Below are positions 17,447 through 26,840 of a stretch of 64,000 nt of DNA, in pieces; the stretch's first letter is position 1; the number at the start of each line of letters is the position of its first letter. A model generated the notes under the pieces. That model ran no database searches, had not been told where the DNA came from, and was given only the letters and a program-made list of their open reading frames with translations. This DNA is from Halarchaeum nitratireducens (GTDB lineage Archaea; Halobacteriota; Halobacteria; Halobacteriales; Halobacteriaceae), in assembly GCF_014647155.1 (NCBI RefSeq), contig NZ_BMOQ01000004.1, forward strand, positions 62,001 to 126,000. The letters are read 5' to 3'. The position numbers and the translations under genes were made by a program.

Positions 17447-18292
17447 ATGCGCGACCTAGGGACTCCCGTCCTCGACGACCATCTGCATCTCGACCGCGAC
17501 GGCGCGCGCGGCATCGACGCCGTCCGGGAGTTCGCACGAGCGGGCGGCACGCACCTGCTCGTCGTGAACAAGCCCTCGTGGCACCTCGGCGTCGAGGCGG
17601 ACGTCGGCGCGGACTTCCGGCCGGTCTTCGAGGAAACCCTCGGGATCGTCGCGGACGCCACCGCGGAACTCCGCGGGCGGGCGTGGCCCGTCCTCGGGGT
17701 GCATCCCGGACTGCTCTCGCGGCTCGTCGACGAGCGCGGCTTCGCGCCCGACGAGGCCGCCGAACTGCTGTGCGCGGGCCTCGACGTCGCCGCGGAGTAC
17801 GCCGCCGACGGCGAGGCGGTCGCGCTGAAGTCCGGGCGCCCGCACTACGAGGTGAGCGACGAGGTGTGGGACGCCTCGAACCGCGTGCTGCGCCACGCCC
17901 TCGACTGCGCGGCGGAGACGGGCGTCGCCCTCCAGTTGCACACCGAGGCCACGGAGGATCTGACGGACGTCGCGGCGTGGGCGGAGGCGGCCGGCGTGCC
18001 GCCGGAACGCGTCGTGAAACACTACGCGAGCGGGACGCTCGCGGGCGTGACGAAGAGCGTGATGTGCGAGAAGGAGTACCTGAACGAGGCGGTCGCGTCG
18101 GACGAGCCGTTCTTGATGGAGACGGACTACGTGGACGACGCCGACCGGCCGGGCGCGGTGATGGGGCCGAAGACGGTGCCCCGGCGGGTAGCGTGGCTCC
18201 AGGAGCGCGGCGACGATGCGGCGGTGCGCCGGGCGCACGTCGAGACGCCCGACGCGGTTTACGGCATCGACACCACCGCGACGCTCGACTGA
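17447..18292 (+). CDS. TatD-related metal-dependent hydrolase
   Basis: A 281-residue TIM-barrel hydrolase of the TatD relatives (archaeal group). The metal ligands include DDHLHLD near residue 10, GVHPG near residue 84, and LQLHTEA near residue 163; the final Asp is in LMETDYVDD near residue 224. TatD proteins are DNases or editing hydrolases, but the archaeal group is not well characterised. The gap to the NYN gene holds a short hairpin (CGGCC/GGCCG) followed by T5, which may end the NYN transcript and, at 27 nt before the ATG, also act as this gene's TATA box. Confidence 0.85.
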   Translation: MRDLGTPVLDDHLHLDRDGARGIDAVREFARAGGTHLLVVNKPSWHLGVEADVGADFRPVFEETLGIVADATAELRGRAWPVLGVHPGLLSRLVDERGFAPDEAAELLCAGLDVAAEYAADGEAVALKSGRPHYEVSDEVWDASNRVLRHALDCAAETGVALQLHTEATEDLTDVAAWAEAAGVPPERVVKHYASGTLAGVTKSVMCEKEYLNEAVASDEPFLMETDYVDDADRPGAVMGPKTVPRRVAWLQERGDDAAVRRAHVETPDAVYGIDTTATLD

Positions 18293-18374
18293 CGGCGCGA
18301 GGCGGGCGTGCGAGCGCGTGACGCGCCGTCGCGCATAGGAAAGGCATTTGTCCCGCGCTCCGGACGTATGGGGT

Positions 18375-18962
18375 ATGAGCGACACCGAGGAGGAGTTCTA
18401 CTCCGCCGAACGCTGGCAAAACTGGCTCGATCGACTCCGCGACGAGGACCTCGATCCCGAGGACGAGGACTCCGCGCGCCTGCTCTACAACCTCCAAGAC
18501 GACGTCGCCATCGCCGTGGCGAAGATCGTCTCCGCCCACCAGGACGACGAGATCACGCAGGACGAGGCGGTCGCGGAACTCGAATCCATCCGCGAGGTCG
18601 TCCTCGCCGAACCCGAGTTCGACGACGAGGACAAGCGGATGCTCGTCGAGGGCGTCCAGACGAGCCTCGTCGCCGTCTTCTACTCTGCGGACGTCTACGT
18701 CTCCAACGGCGCCGCGGAGGACGCCAGCGTCCAGGAGTACGTCGAGGCGGCCGCGGCCGCCGAGCAGGACGAGGAGTTCGATCGCGCACTCGATCTCGTT
18801 GCGGGCGCGGGGTCGCGCCTCTTCGAGGGCGACGAGATCGACCTCTCCATCACGGAGGAACTGGAGTACGGCCCGCTGACGGACTGGCTGAGCGGACTCG
18901 ACAGCCTCCAGAGCGCCCTCGCCGACCCGGAGGTCATCGAGGACGACGAGGAGTCGGCGTAA
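18375..18962 (+). CDS. DUF2150 family protein
   Basis: A 195-residue very acidic all-helical protein opening MSDTEEEFYSAERWQNWLDR, with LYNLQDDVAIAVAKIVSAH and TSLVAVFYSADVYVS further on. This matches the haloarchaeal and methanogen DUF2150 family as I know it; function is unknown. The ATG at 18375 was chosen over in-frame codons nine residues upstream, which encode a basic stretch unlike the rest. It has no cysteines or membrane segments and is presumably a cytosolic protein. Confidence 0.8.
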   Translation: MSDTEEEFYSAERWQNWLDRLRDEDLDPEDEDSARLLYNLQDDVAIAVAKIVSAHQDDEITQDEAVAELESIREVVLAEPEFDDEDKRMLVEGVQTSLVAVFYSADVYVSNGAAEDASVQEYVEAAAAAEQDEEFDRALDLVAGAGSRLFEGDEIDLSITEELEYGPLTDWLSGLDSLQSALADPEVIEDDEESA

Positions 18963-19001
18963 CCGCCGGGTTTACGACTACGCCGGCCGAAAGCCGTGCC
19001 A

Positions 19002-20654
19002 ATGAGCGATCGGAGGGCCGTCGCCGGACTCATCGGCGCGGTGTTACTGTTCGGCATCCTCGTCATCTCCCTCTCCCTCTATCAGGCCCAGGTCGTTCCA
19101 AGCGAGAACCAACGCGCGGAGTTCGAACACAGCCAGCAGGTCCAAAACCAACTGGAGGACGTCCGAAACGCGATCCTCCGAACGGCGTGGTCGGGGAACA
19201 GCCAGCCGACCTCGGTGACGCTCGGTACACGCTACCCCAGCCGGACCGTCGCGGTCAATCCGCCGCCCGCGACGGGCCAATTAGCGACGGCGGAGTTGGG
19301 GAACGTCACGGTCACGAACGTTCGCGCGGCGAGCGGGCCGGAGGGGTTACAAGCGTACTTGCAGAGTAAGGGCCACACTCTCACCTACCCGACGAGCGCG
19401 CTCGTCTACACGCCGGACTACAACGAGTACCGGAACGCGCCGACGACCGTCTACGAGAACACCCTCCTCTACAACACCTTCACGAGCGGCGGCGATCCGC
19501 GCTCCCTCCCGCTCACGAACGACTCGCTCGTCTCGGCGTCGGGCGATCGCGTCTCGCTCGTCGTCCTCCAGGGCGACTACGGCGAGACCGGGATCGGAAG
19601 CGCGACGGTCGATCCCGAGTCGGTGAGCAGGCCGAGCGGCGGCACCTACGTGAACGGCTCGTTGAACGTCTCGCTCCCGACGCGCTACCCGGTGAGCGGG
19701 ACGGGTACGACGTGGAGCGACCTGCTCCCGCGGAGCGAACTTGGAGGTGACGGCCGTGTGAACGTCTCGGCGACGAACGCGACCCTCCGAATCGGGGCCG
19801 TGAGTGTGGGGGGTGAAGCGACGAGCGAGCCGGCGTACGTCACACGGGAATCGGCGCAAGCGTTGCGGGTGTCCAGTGGTGAGACCATCAGCCTCAGTGT
19901 ACAGGCGCACGACCAGTACCTCAATCCTTACGCGGGAATGATAATAAACGCGAGTACAGATGGCGGAGAGATCCAAGATACGAGCCAGATTACAAACAGG
20001 AACGGAAAAGCGAGATTCGACTACACGGCTCCGGAAACGAGCGGTACGTACAGTGTGAACGTCTCGTTCGGGCCGAACGGGACCGACGGCCCACGAGTGC
20101 AGCGGACGAACTTCACGGTGACCGTTCCCAGCAGTACGAGTGATGACGAAAATAACGATCCCAACGATAGAGAGACGTTAATTTACAACGGCGACGCCGG
20201 GCCGTACAACGGAGGAAGTACGATTCAATTTACGATGACTGCGTCTGAAGCCGCCACAATCACGAAGATCAGCGTTTCCCTCCCGTCGAGCGATGCGACT
20301 CGGCTTCAGGATCAGAGTAGTGGGCAGCCGGAAATACACATCGGAGATGGCTACTACGACGCCAACGACGATAACACAGCGAACAACGACCTCACCTACT
20401 ATCCTCTCGGCGAAACCGTCTCGCTGACGAGCGATGCAACGATCGAGGCGAGCGAAGAAACCGTCGTACGTCTACAACGGTTCCAGAAGCCAAGTGGTAC
20501 CGGACAAGGAAACGGCTGGCCCCCTTGGGGTAATCCCGGACAAGGTAACGACAGGGTCGAACCGGTTGACGTGCAGAACGAGCCTGTCCGAATCACGTTC
20601 ACGTTCTCCGACGGATCGACGCAAACGCTCTCGTTCCAGAACGGTGCATATTGA
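19002..20654 (+). CDS. Exported/anchored pilin-like protein with Ig-like domain
   Basis: A 550-residue secreted protein. It opens MSDRRAVAGLIGAVLLFGIL with one hydrophobic helix followed by SLYQAQVVP, an arrangement like haloarchaeal type IV pilin-like N-termini. Residues 40-270 are Thr/Asn-rich with N-x-T/S sequons. Residues about 285-370 form a bacterial Ig-like (invasin-type) domain: SLSVQAHDQYLNPYAGMII, then NGKARFDYTAPETSGTYSV. The last 180 residues carry a predicted beta domain and a Gly/Trp-rich linker (GNGWPPWGNPGQGN). From about nt 19840 GC content falls and AT-rich codons appear, unlike the first half. A TATA-like GGTTTACGA lies 28 nt before the ATG. It is probably a cell-surface protein; function unknown. 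A decayed copy follows. Confidence 0.78.
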   Translation: MSDRRAVAGLIGAVLLFGILVISLSLYQAQVVPSENQRAEFEHSQQVQNQLEDVRNAILRTAWSGNSQPTSVTLGTRYPSRTVAVNPPPATGQLATAELGNVTVTNVRAASGPEGLQAYLQSKGHTLTYPTSALVYTPDYNEYRNAPTTVYENTLLYNTFTSGGDPRSLPLTNDSLVSASGDRVSLVVLQGDYGETGIGSATVDPESVSRPSGGTYVNGSLNVSLPTRYPVSGTGTTWSDLLPRSELGGDGRVNVSATNATLRIGAVSVGGEATSEPAYVTRESAQALRVSSGETISLSVQAHDQYLNPYAGMIINASTDGGEIQDTSQITNRNGKARFDYTAPETSGTYSVNVSFGPNGTDGPRVQRTNFTVTVPSSTSDDENNDPNDRETLIYNGDAGPYNGGSTIQFTMTASEAATITKISVSLPSSDATRLQDQSSGQPEIHIGDGYYDANDDNTANNDLTYYPLGETVSLTSDATIEASEETVVRLQRFQKPSGTGQGNGWPPWGNPGQGNDRVEPVDVQNEPVRITFTFSDGSTQTLSFQNGAY

Positions 20655-20799
20655 GGGTCTCTCACCTCCGAATCAGGTGTGAATAACCCGATTCTATCGG
20701 CATCATTGAGCCCAGGAATCACTAATCACTTGGCCTCCGACCAGACGGTCCTTCGTATTCACCGTACCCTTTAGGCTCTCTGCCGACTAACGCGACGGC

Positions 20800-21347
20800 A
20801 TGAGCGACGAGCGCACGGTCGCCGGGTTGATCGGCGATACTGTTGTTCGGGATGCTCGTGATCGCGCTGTCGCTCTATCAGGCGCAGGTCGTGCCGGCGT
20901 CGAACGCGCGGGCGGCGTTCCGGCACAGCCAGACCGTCCAGAATCAGCTCGTCGAGGTGCGAAACGCGATCCTGCGGACGTCGTGGTCGGGCGACGCCCG
21001 GCCCGGCCCGTCCCGGTGACGCTCGGGACGCGCTATCCCGGTCAGACGAACGGGCGGAACCCGCCGCCGGCGACCGGACGGTTGGCGACGGAGAACTTCT
21101 CGGGGCGCTCGGAGATCGTCGTCCTACGCGGCGACTACGCGGAGAAGGCGTCGGGAGCGTCGCGCTCGATCCCGCGCCGGTGAGCACGCCGCAGGGCGGA
21201 CTGATCGCGCGGGGGCCCGTGCGCGTCTCCGTTCCGACCGCGTTCCCGGTGGCCGCGGGGACGAGCGCGACGGCGTCGTGGCAGCGGCTGCTCTGCGGCG
21301 ACGGCGTGACCGTGTCCCCGTCACGAAGCGACGTCTACGCGTCGTAG
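20800..21347 (+). pseudogene. Decayed tandem copy of the pilin-like gene at 19002
   Basis: The start MSDERTVAGLIG parallels MSDRRAVAGLIG of the upstream gene, but the frame breaks immediately afterwards. The next frame carries LLFGMLVIALSLYQAQVVPA and NQLVEVRNAILRTSWSGDARP, ending in a TGA. A third segment carries VTLGTRYPGQTNGRNPPPATG. The copy then skips the equivalent of about 90 residues and resumes with IVVLRGDYAEK, ending near the TAG at 21347. At least two frameshifts and one internal deletion are therefore visible. It still has a TATA-like CCTTTAGG 29 nt before the ATG. Its composition is uniformly GC-rich, unlike the 3' half of the intact gene. Confidence 0.82.
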
Positions 21348-21419
21348 CGTCCGCGGCGTTCGTCACCCGTCGAAGCACCTATCGACAGACACATACGCCA
21401 GTTTCGTGAATGACAGCCC

Positions 21420-22757
21420 ATGACAGCCGTCGGCATCGACGCGGTCGAGGTCTGGACCGGTAAGTTGTCGCTCGACCTCGCCGAGACGTTCGCCCCGGAG
21501 CAGGGCGACGATCCGGCGAAGTACACGAAGGGATTGGGGCTCCGCGAGAGTTCGTTCCCCGACGCCCACGAGGACATCGTGACGATGGGCGCGAACGCCG
21601 CGTACCGACTGATGGAACGTAAGGGACTCGCTCCCGACGACGTCGGCCGGATCGACGTCGCCACCGAGTCCGCGTTCGACAACTCGAAGCCCGTCTCCAC
21701 CTACATCGCGGGCTGCCTCGAACAGGTGTACGAGGGCGACTTCCACCACGCGAACAAGGGCGAGCGGAAGTTCGCCTGCATCGCGGGCACCCAGAGTCTG
21801 GACGACGCGTGCAACTGGATCCGCGCGGGGCGACACCGGGGGCGGGGCGCGCTCGTGATCGCGAGCGACACCGCCCTCTACGAGCGCGGCGACGCGGGCG
21901 AGGCGACGCAGGGTGCGGGTGCGGTGGCGATGTGGGTCACCGAGGACCCCTCGCTCGTCGCGCTCTCCGTCGAACAGGGGTACGGGTCGGCCGACGAGAC
22001 GGACTTCCTGAAGCCCAATCAGCAGTTCCCGAGCGTCGACGGGAAGCGCTCGATCAAGGTCTATCTCGCGCGGATGCGCGAGGCGCTGGAGGACTTCGAG
22101 AGCGTCGCGGGCCGCGTCGAGCCCGACGACTACGCGTACGCGCCGTTCCACACGCCGTATCCGGGGATGGTACGCAAGGCCGCGCTCTTGGCGTACCGAC
22201 ACACGATCCGCGGGACGGACGTCGAGGACGCCCTCGCCGCGGACATCGGTCGCCAGCCGCGCCGCGAGGCGTTCGACGACGAGGGCGCGTTCGAGGACGC
22301 CGTCAGCGACTACACGGACGCGCTGAAAGAGCGTCCGGAGTACCGCGAGTGGTACGACGCGCGCATCCAGCCGACGCTGGCGCTCAGCGAGCGCGTCGGC
22401 AACTGGTACACGGGGTCGGTCCACCTCGCACGCCTCTCGGCGCTCCGCCACGCCGCGCAGAGCGGGCGCGACCTCGCGGACGAGGAACTGCTCGTCGCCT
22501 CCTACGGGTCGGGCGCGCAGGCGGAGGTGCACGCCGAGACGGTCCGCGAGGGGTGGCGCGAGGAGATCGACGCGCTCTCGATCTTCGATCGCCTCGGGGC
22601 TCGGTACGACCTCACGTTCTCGGAGTACGAGCGGGTCCACGACCGTCACAACCACGCGAAGCAGTCCGAGATGGCGGCGTTCACCACCCCCGAGGACGAG
22701 TTCGTCTTCGACGGCTGGGGGCCGATGAACGAGCGGACGTACCGATACGTGGACTGA
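21420..22757 (+). CDS. hmgB: Hydroxymethylglutaryl-CoA synthase
   Basis: A 445-residue thiolase-fold enzyme that condenses acetoacetyl-CoA and acetyl-CoA to HMG-CoA for the mevalonate pathway, the source of archaeal isoprenoid lipids. The general base lies in VATESAFDNSK (Glu83) and the nucleophile in GERKFACIAGTQS (Cys120); FHTPYPGMVRKA near residue 239 and SYGSGAQAE near 361 complete the site. Length and order match haloarchaeal HmgB. It ends 126 nt before a convergent HTH regulator gene. Confidence 0.95.
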   Translation: MTAVGIDAVEVWTGKLSLDLAETFAPEQGDDPAKYTKGLGLRESSFPDAHEDIVTMGANAAYRLMERKGLAPDDVGRIDVATESAFDNSKPVSTYIAGCLEQVYEGDFHHANKGERKFACIAGTQSLDDACNWIRAGRHRGRGALVIASDTALYERGDAGEATQGAGAVAMWVTEDPSLVALSVEQGYGSADETDFLKPNQQFPSVDGKRSIKVYLARMREALEDFESVAGRVEPDDYAYAPFHTPYPGMVRKAALLAYRHTIRGTDVEDALAADIGRQPRREAFDDEGAFEDAVSDYTDALKERPEYREWYDARIQPTLALSERVGNWYTGSVHLARLSALRHAAQSGRDLADEELLVASYGSGAQAEVHAETVREGWREEIDALSIFDRLGARYDLTFSEYERVHDRHNHAKQSEMAAFTTPEDEFVFDGWGPMNERTYRYVD

Positions 22758-22882
22758 CGCGGTTGACGCGATCGCGTGGGCTGACGAGACCGCGTGAGAA
22801 CGAGCGGGCGGAAGCGTGGCGCGGAACGGAACCGGAACCGAGACGCGCCGAGCGCCGGTCGGAACGACGGCGCGCTCGACGC

Positions 22883-23593
22883 TTAGTCGGCGATCGAGCG
22901 GAGCGCGTCGAGCATCTCGTCGACCGGGGTGGTACAGACGGCGAGGGAGAACCCGTCGCGCTGGGCGAGTCGCGGGGCGTGCTCCCAGAGGTCCGCCTCG
23001 TCCAGCCCGTGGAGGAGAACGGCGTTCGGCGTCGGGTTGACGACGCGGAGCGCGACGAGCGGCGACTCGCCGCGCGTGACGCCGGTGAAGCCGAGAATGC
23101 GGTTCGTCGACTGGCCGTAGAGCCGGTAGAACTCGTCGCTGGTGAGTCGAGTGATGGCCTTGATGCTGTCGATGATGGTGTGTCCGCTCACGCGGTCGCG
23201 ATCGCCGGAGACGATCTCGGTCGCGCCGATGGCGTCGTAGACGTCCGCGAGCGGGACGGTCGCCGGATACTCGCGGAGGTCGAGGACGACGTCGCTCTCG
23301 AAGCCCGCGGAGAGGACGCGGGCGTACTGCCGGATCCGATCGCCGCCACGGCGCTCGTCGATGTCGAGGAGGGCGACGACGAGCCGGGAGACGAGACCGA
23401 TCCCCGGGCTCTCACGGCGTCCGCTCTCGTAGTCGGAGATGACGGAGGAGGAGACGTCGAGCTGGTCGGCCAGCTCGGTCTGCGAGACGTCGAAGTCGGT
23501 GCGCCACTTGCGCAGTGTCGCGCCGGGATCGTCGCTGAGCGTGATCTCGCCCGCGATACGCTCCGCGAGGCCGGCGCGTGCGTCCGAATCCAT
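22883..23593 (-). CDS. XRE-type helix-turn-helix transcriptional regulator
   Basis: A 236-residue protein with an N-terminal HTH of the Cro/C1 type, residues about 28-62 (LRKWRTDFDVSQTELADQL followed by SSSVISDYESGRRESPG). The C-terminal 150 residues form a conserved archaeal domain: YPATVPLADVYDAIGATEIV, DSIKAITRLTSDEFYRLYGQ, STNRILGFTGVTRGESPLVA. This resembles the archaeal putative HTH regulator family found beside hmgB in haloarchaea, which could sense a small molecule. It is convergent with hmgB, not co-transcribed. Target genes are unknown. Confidence 0.88.
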   Translation of the reverse strand: MDSDARAGLAERIAGEITLSDDPGATLRKWRTDFDVSQTELADQLDVSSSVISDYESGRRESPGIGLVSRLVVALLDIDERRGGDRIRQYARVLSAGFESDVVLDLREYPATVPLADVYDAIGATEIVSGDRDRVSGHTIIDSIKAITRLTSDEFYRLYGQSTNRILGFTGVTRGESPLVALRVVNPTPNAVLLHGLDEADLWEHAPRLAQRDGFSLAVCTTPVDEMLDALRSIAD

Positions 23594-23668
23594 ACGCCCC
23601 TCAACCCGATACGTGACCTAATGCGTGTCGGAGCGGGTTCGACAGGTGCCGATACACCCTCGGCCGGC

Positions 23669-24235
23669 TCAGTCGCTCGTGAGTGCGGCGAGGGCGCCGC
23701 CGATGGCCCCGAAAGCGACGGGGTAGACGACGCCGGCGAGGACGAGCCCGAGGGCGACCGCGGGCCCCATCCACGCGCCGTCGGTCGTGACCCGGACGGC
23801 GAAGACGCCGATCCACGCCGGGATCGCGTAGCCGAGCGAGACGACGGTCCCGCAGAGTGCGCCGTCGCGGGGCGCGGCGAGGCCGACGTAGCGGACGAGG
23901 ACGACGCCCGCGACGAGGAGGAACAGCGGCGGGAGGACGTAGAGCAACTGGGGGGCGTTGCCGCTCGCGATGAGGTTCGTCGTCGCCCGCCCGCCGCCGA
24001 GCGCCGGGCGCGTGAGGTCGACGAAGTGCGCGTTGTAGAAGAGCCAGCCGACGACCTTCCACGCGGGGATCGCCTGCCCGCCGACGAGTTCGATGATCGC
24101 GTTGAGCCCTTCGAGGTTCTCGCGCACCCGGTTCGCCTGCCAGAGGTAGACGACGAGGAACTCGAGAGCGAAGGCGACGGCTCCGGTGACGGCCGCGGGG
24201 AGCCACGGGACGGCGCGCGACGTGTCGTGTGCCAT
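23669..24235 (-). CDS. Haloarchaeal multi-pass membrane protein, function unknown
   Basis: A 188-residue protein with five or so hydrophobic segments. It begins MAHDTSRAVPWLPAAVTGAV if the ATG at 24235 is used; an earlier start at 24289 adds 18 residues that look non-coding. The luminal-looking loop has NAHFVDLTRPALGGGRATTN. No enzymatic motif is visible. It is downstream of the HTH gene's promoter region but transcribed towards it with a 76-nt gap. I did not recognise the family. Confidence 0.68.
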   Translation of the reverse strand: MAHDTSRAVPWLPAAVTGAVAFALEFLVVYLWQANRVRENLEGLNAIIELVGGQAIPAWKVVGWLFYNAHFVDLTRPALGGGRATTNLIASGNAPQLLYVLPPLFLLVAGVVLVRYVGLAAPRDGALCGTVVSLGYAIPAWIGVFAVRVTTDGAWMGPAVALGLVLAGVVYPVAFGAIGGALAALTSD

Positions 24236-24370
24236 GACCCGCACTTCGTCGGGTGGCACGAAAGGCGTTGCGTCGGTTTCGAGCGCCAAACGATCCCGCG
24301 GGATACCGGACGCGTGGCGCGCTCGACAGCCACCAAGCTGAAACCGGGTCCGGACGAACCGTCGGACACG

Positions 24371-25354
24371 ATGATCGACGTCTCGCGTCGACGGTTCCTC
24401 GGTGCCGCGACCGGAGCCGCGCTCGCGTGGGGGACGACGGGAACCGCGAGCGCCGCCGGAACGGGATCGGGGCGCGACTGGCAGCCGGTGGACTCACCGA
24501 CCGACCGGGCGCTCCACGGCGTCGCGCGCGCGGGCGATCGGACGTACGCGGTCGGCGGCGGCGGCGTCGTCCTCGAACGCACCTCCGACGCGGGCGAGTG
24601 GCGCGTCCTCACGGCGAACGGCCCGGACGGGAACGGATCGAACCTCCACGCCGCCGCGAGTGACGGCGAGCGCGTCTGGATCGTGGGCGCCAGCGGCGCG
24701 CTCGCGGTCGTCGACGCCGCGACGGGCGACGTCACCACCCACCGCGCGCCGGACGACGTGACGAATCAGTTCACGAGCGTCGCGCTCGAACCGGGCGACG
24801 GGACGAGCGTCTACGTCGCCGATAGCTCCGGGCACGTCCACGTCTCGACCGAGGAGCGCGGGCGCGAGCGCGATTGGACGCACGCGACGCCCGGAAGCGG
24901 GGCGGCGATTCGGGACGTGACGGCCGCTGACGGACGCGTCGTCGCGGTCGACTCGAACGGGGACGTCTTCGAGACGCGCGATGGGGCCTCGTGGGACCGG
25001 ATCGGAATCGACGACGCGGACGCGACGCTGCGCGGTGTCGCCGTCGCCGGCGGAACGGCGCACGCCGTTGGCGGCGCGCTCTACAGCGAGACGGCCGACG
25101 GATGGGACGTCGCCGATCCCTGCGAGGCGACGCTCGCCGCCGTCGAAATCGGTTCGTGTGGCTGCGTCTCCGCCGTCGGGGCCGACGGAGCCGTCCTCCA
25201 CCGACCCGGACGCGACATCCCTGCGGGGGCGACGCTGGCGAGATGGCTCGGGCGTTGGGAGACGACGCGACCCGTCCAGACGGAACTCGACGCGCTCGTC
25301 CTCGGCACACCGGCTATCGCCGTCGGGGCAAACGGCACGATCATCGAGCGCTGA
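24371..25354 (+). CDS. Tat-exported beta-propeller-like protein
   Basis: A 327-residue secreted protein with a twin-arginine signal: MIDVSRRRFLGAATGAALAW, then a small-residue stretch ending TASAAG near residue 30. The rest consists of repeated Gly-Val-Ala beta blades (LHGVARAGDRTYAVGGGGVV, VWIVGASGALAVVDAATG, IRDVTAADGRVVAVDSNGDV, LRGVAVAGGTAHAVGGALYS, LAAVEIGSCGCVSAVGADGA). These resemble photosystem stability factor (YCF48)-like or WD-type propeller repeats. A CxC pair lies in GSCGCVS. Ligand and role are unknown. Tat export is the rule for haloarchaeal secreted proteins. Confidence 0.8.
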   Translation: MIDVSRRRFLGAATGAALAWGTTGTASAAGTGSGRDWQPVDSPTDRALHGVARAGDRTYAVGGGGVVLERTSDAGEWRVLTANGPDGNGSNLHAAASDGERVWIVGASGALAVVDAATGDVTTHRAPDDVTNQFTSVALEPGDGTSVYVADSSGHVHVSTEERGRERDWTHATPGSGAAIRDVTAADGRVVAVDSNGDVFETRDGASWDRIGIDDADATLRGVAVAGGTAHAVGGALYSETADGWDVADPCEATLAAVEIGSCGCVSAVGADGAVLHRPGRDIPAGATLARWLGRWETTRPVQTELDALVLGTPAIAVGANGTIIER

Positions 25355-25508
25355 CGACTCGACGCGACAGTGGGCGACGCGCGTCCCCCGTTCTCGATCG
25401 ACGGTCGACGGGCGACGCCGCCCGAGCGACCCCCGGACCCCGAACGGGCGGCGATCGGAGACGACGCGGCTCCACAAGAGTGATGCCCCGAGGCGACCCA
25501 GCGACCGT

Positions 25509-25829
25509 ATGGCTCTCAGTATCGATCCCGGTCAACTCGGGCTCCACTTCGGCTCCGGTGCCGTCATCGGCGGCGTCACGGGGTTCGCCGCGAAGAAGGT
25601 CGCGAAGCTCATCGCCGTCCTCATCGGCATCGAGCTCGCCCTCTTCGCCTTCCTCGAATCGCGCGGGATCCTCGTCGTGAAGTGGGACCGCCTCAGCGCC
25701 GGCCTCCTCAGCGCCGGTCAAGACGCCGCGTCGTCGACGCCGCCCTCGTGGCTGATGTCGATCCTCTCGACGCTCTCCATCTCCGCCGGCTTCACCGGCG
25801 GGTTCCTCGTCGGCTTCCGAAAGGGGTAG
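25509..25829 (+). CDS. FUN14-family membrane protein
   Basis: A 106-residue protein with three hydrophobic stretches and the glycine-rich FUN14-type pattern: SGAVIGGVTGFAAKKVAKLI near residue 16, and SISAGFTGGFLVGFRKG at the C-terminus. Archaeal FUN14 proteins are short like this one and have no known function. The ATG at 25509 (MALSIDPGQL) was chosen as the only one giving a clean membrane protein. Confidence 0.78.
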   Translation: MALSIDPGQLGLHFGSGAVIGGVTGFAAKKVAKLIAVLIGIELALFAFLESRGILVVKWDRLSAGLLSAGQDAASSTPPSWLMSILSTLSISAGFTGGFLVGFRKG

Positions 25830-25962
25830 GCCGAGCACGTCCGCGATCCGCGAGTCCGGAACGTCGGCCGCGTCGTGCGGTCTCGACCGTACCCGTGTCC
25901 TTTCTCGCCGCCGTGACGCTCCCTCGATCGATCGCGCGCCGATCGGTCACCTCGTTGATCGA

Positions 25963-26688
25963 TCAGCGCGTTCGCAGGTCGTCCTTGTCCTTGATGACGC
26001 GCGTCTCCCCCTCGCCGCTCGTGACCTCCGCGACGAGGTCGTAGAGCTCGTTTCGCATCCCCGCGGGGAAGGTGAGGACGCCGACCCACGAGCCGTCCGA
26101 CTGCCACTCCTCGCGTTCGAGCTCGCCGAACTCCCGGATCTGCGCCTGGCCGGAGCCCGCGTAATCCGCGGGGAGGCTGACCGCGACCGTCACCTCCTCG
26201 AAGCGGATCGGGATGACCGGCCGGAGCGCGTCGAGCGCGTCGTCGACCTGCGCCTCCACGGGTTCCATCGGGTCGACCGTGAACCCCGCCTGTTCGAGCG
26301 CGGACTCGATGCGCTCCGGCGGGTGGGGCGCGTTGTCCATCTGCGGGTTCACGGCGTTGCGCGCGATGGTGTTGACGAGCTGTCTGCGCTTTCGCTCCTG
26401 CATCTCCTCGCGTTGCTCGGCCGTGATCTGGATCTCACCCCGCTCGATGACCTCGGGGATGATCTCCATCGGATCCGTCGTCCCGAAGACGGTCTCCAAG
26501 TCCTCCTCCGCGGGCCGATCGCCCCGCGAGGCGTTCTCGAAGACGTCGCGCGCGGCGATGACGTCCTCCAGTTCGCCATCGAACTCCCCGCGCTTGATGG
26601 CGAGTGCGGCGTCCGGGTCGACGAGCACCTCGAAGCGCTCGCCGTGCGACTCCAAACGGGCCGTCACGGCCTCGTCGAGCGAAATCAT
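25963..26688 (-). CDS. Ribosome maturation protein SBDS (Sdo1)
   Basis: A 241-residue archaeal orthologue of the Shwachman-Bodian-Diamond protein, which helps release anti-association factor from 60S/50S subunits. The N-terminal FYSH domain has ARLESHGERFEVLVDPDAAL near residue 10 and VFENASRGDRPAEEDLETVF near residue 49. The helical middle domain has QITAEQREEMQERKRRQLV and NAVNPQMDNAPHPPERIESA. The C-terminal ferredoxin-like domain begins with VIPIRFEEVTVAVSLPADYA. In archaea this gene normally sits with psmA and the RNase P genes, as it does here, but a 446-nt gap and a small opposing ORF separate it from psmA. Confidence 0.93.
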   Translation of the reverse strand: MISLDEAVTARLESHGERFEVLVDPDAALAIKRGEFDGELEDVIAARDVFENASRGDRPAEEDLETVFGTTDPMEIIPEVIERGEIQITAEQREEMQERKRRQLVNTIARNAVNPQMDNAPHPPERIESALEQAGFTVDPMEPVEAQVDDALDALRPVIPIRFEEVTVAVSLPADYAGSGQAQIREFGELEREEWQSDGSWVGVLTFPAGMRNELYDLVAEVTSGEGETRVIKDKDDLRTR

Positions 26689-26840
26689 GTCCGACAGTTG
26701 CGGCGGACGGTTGAAGGCCTTTCCGGGGAAGACGTGATTCCGGAGGAGCCACGAGTACGCGAGCGGTGAAACCGCGAGTCATGAGCGGCGCGATTCCATC
26801 CTCCGGTACGGATATGACAGGGGCGTTCAAACGGTCGACC

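Noticed and set aside
20655-20799. Possible small gene between the surface protein and its twin
   Set aside because: Lower GC but no ORF with a plausible start, only the promoter of the pseudogene.
22883-25354. Long Ser/Arg-rich minus-strand and plus-strand frames across the HTH and Tat-protein region
   Set aside because: They cross several genes in the wrong frame and have no domain; they are shadows of high-GC coding DNA.
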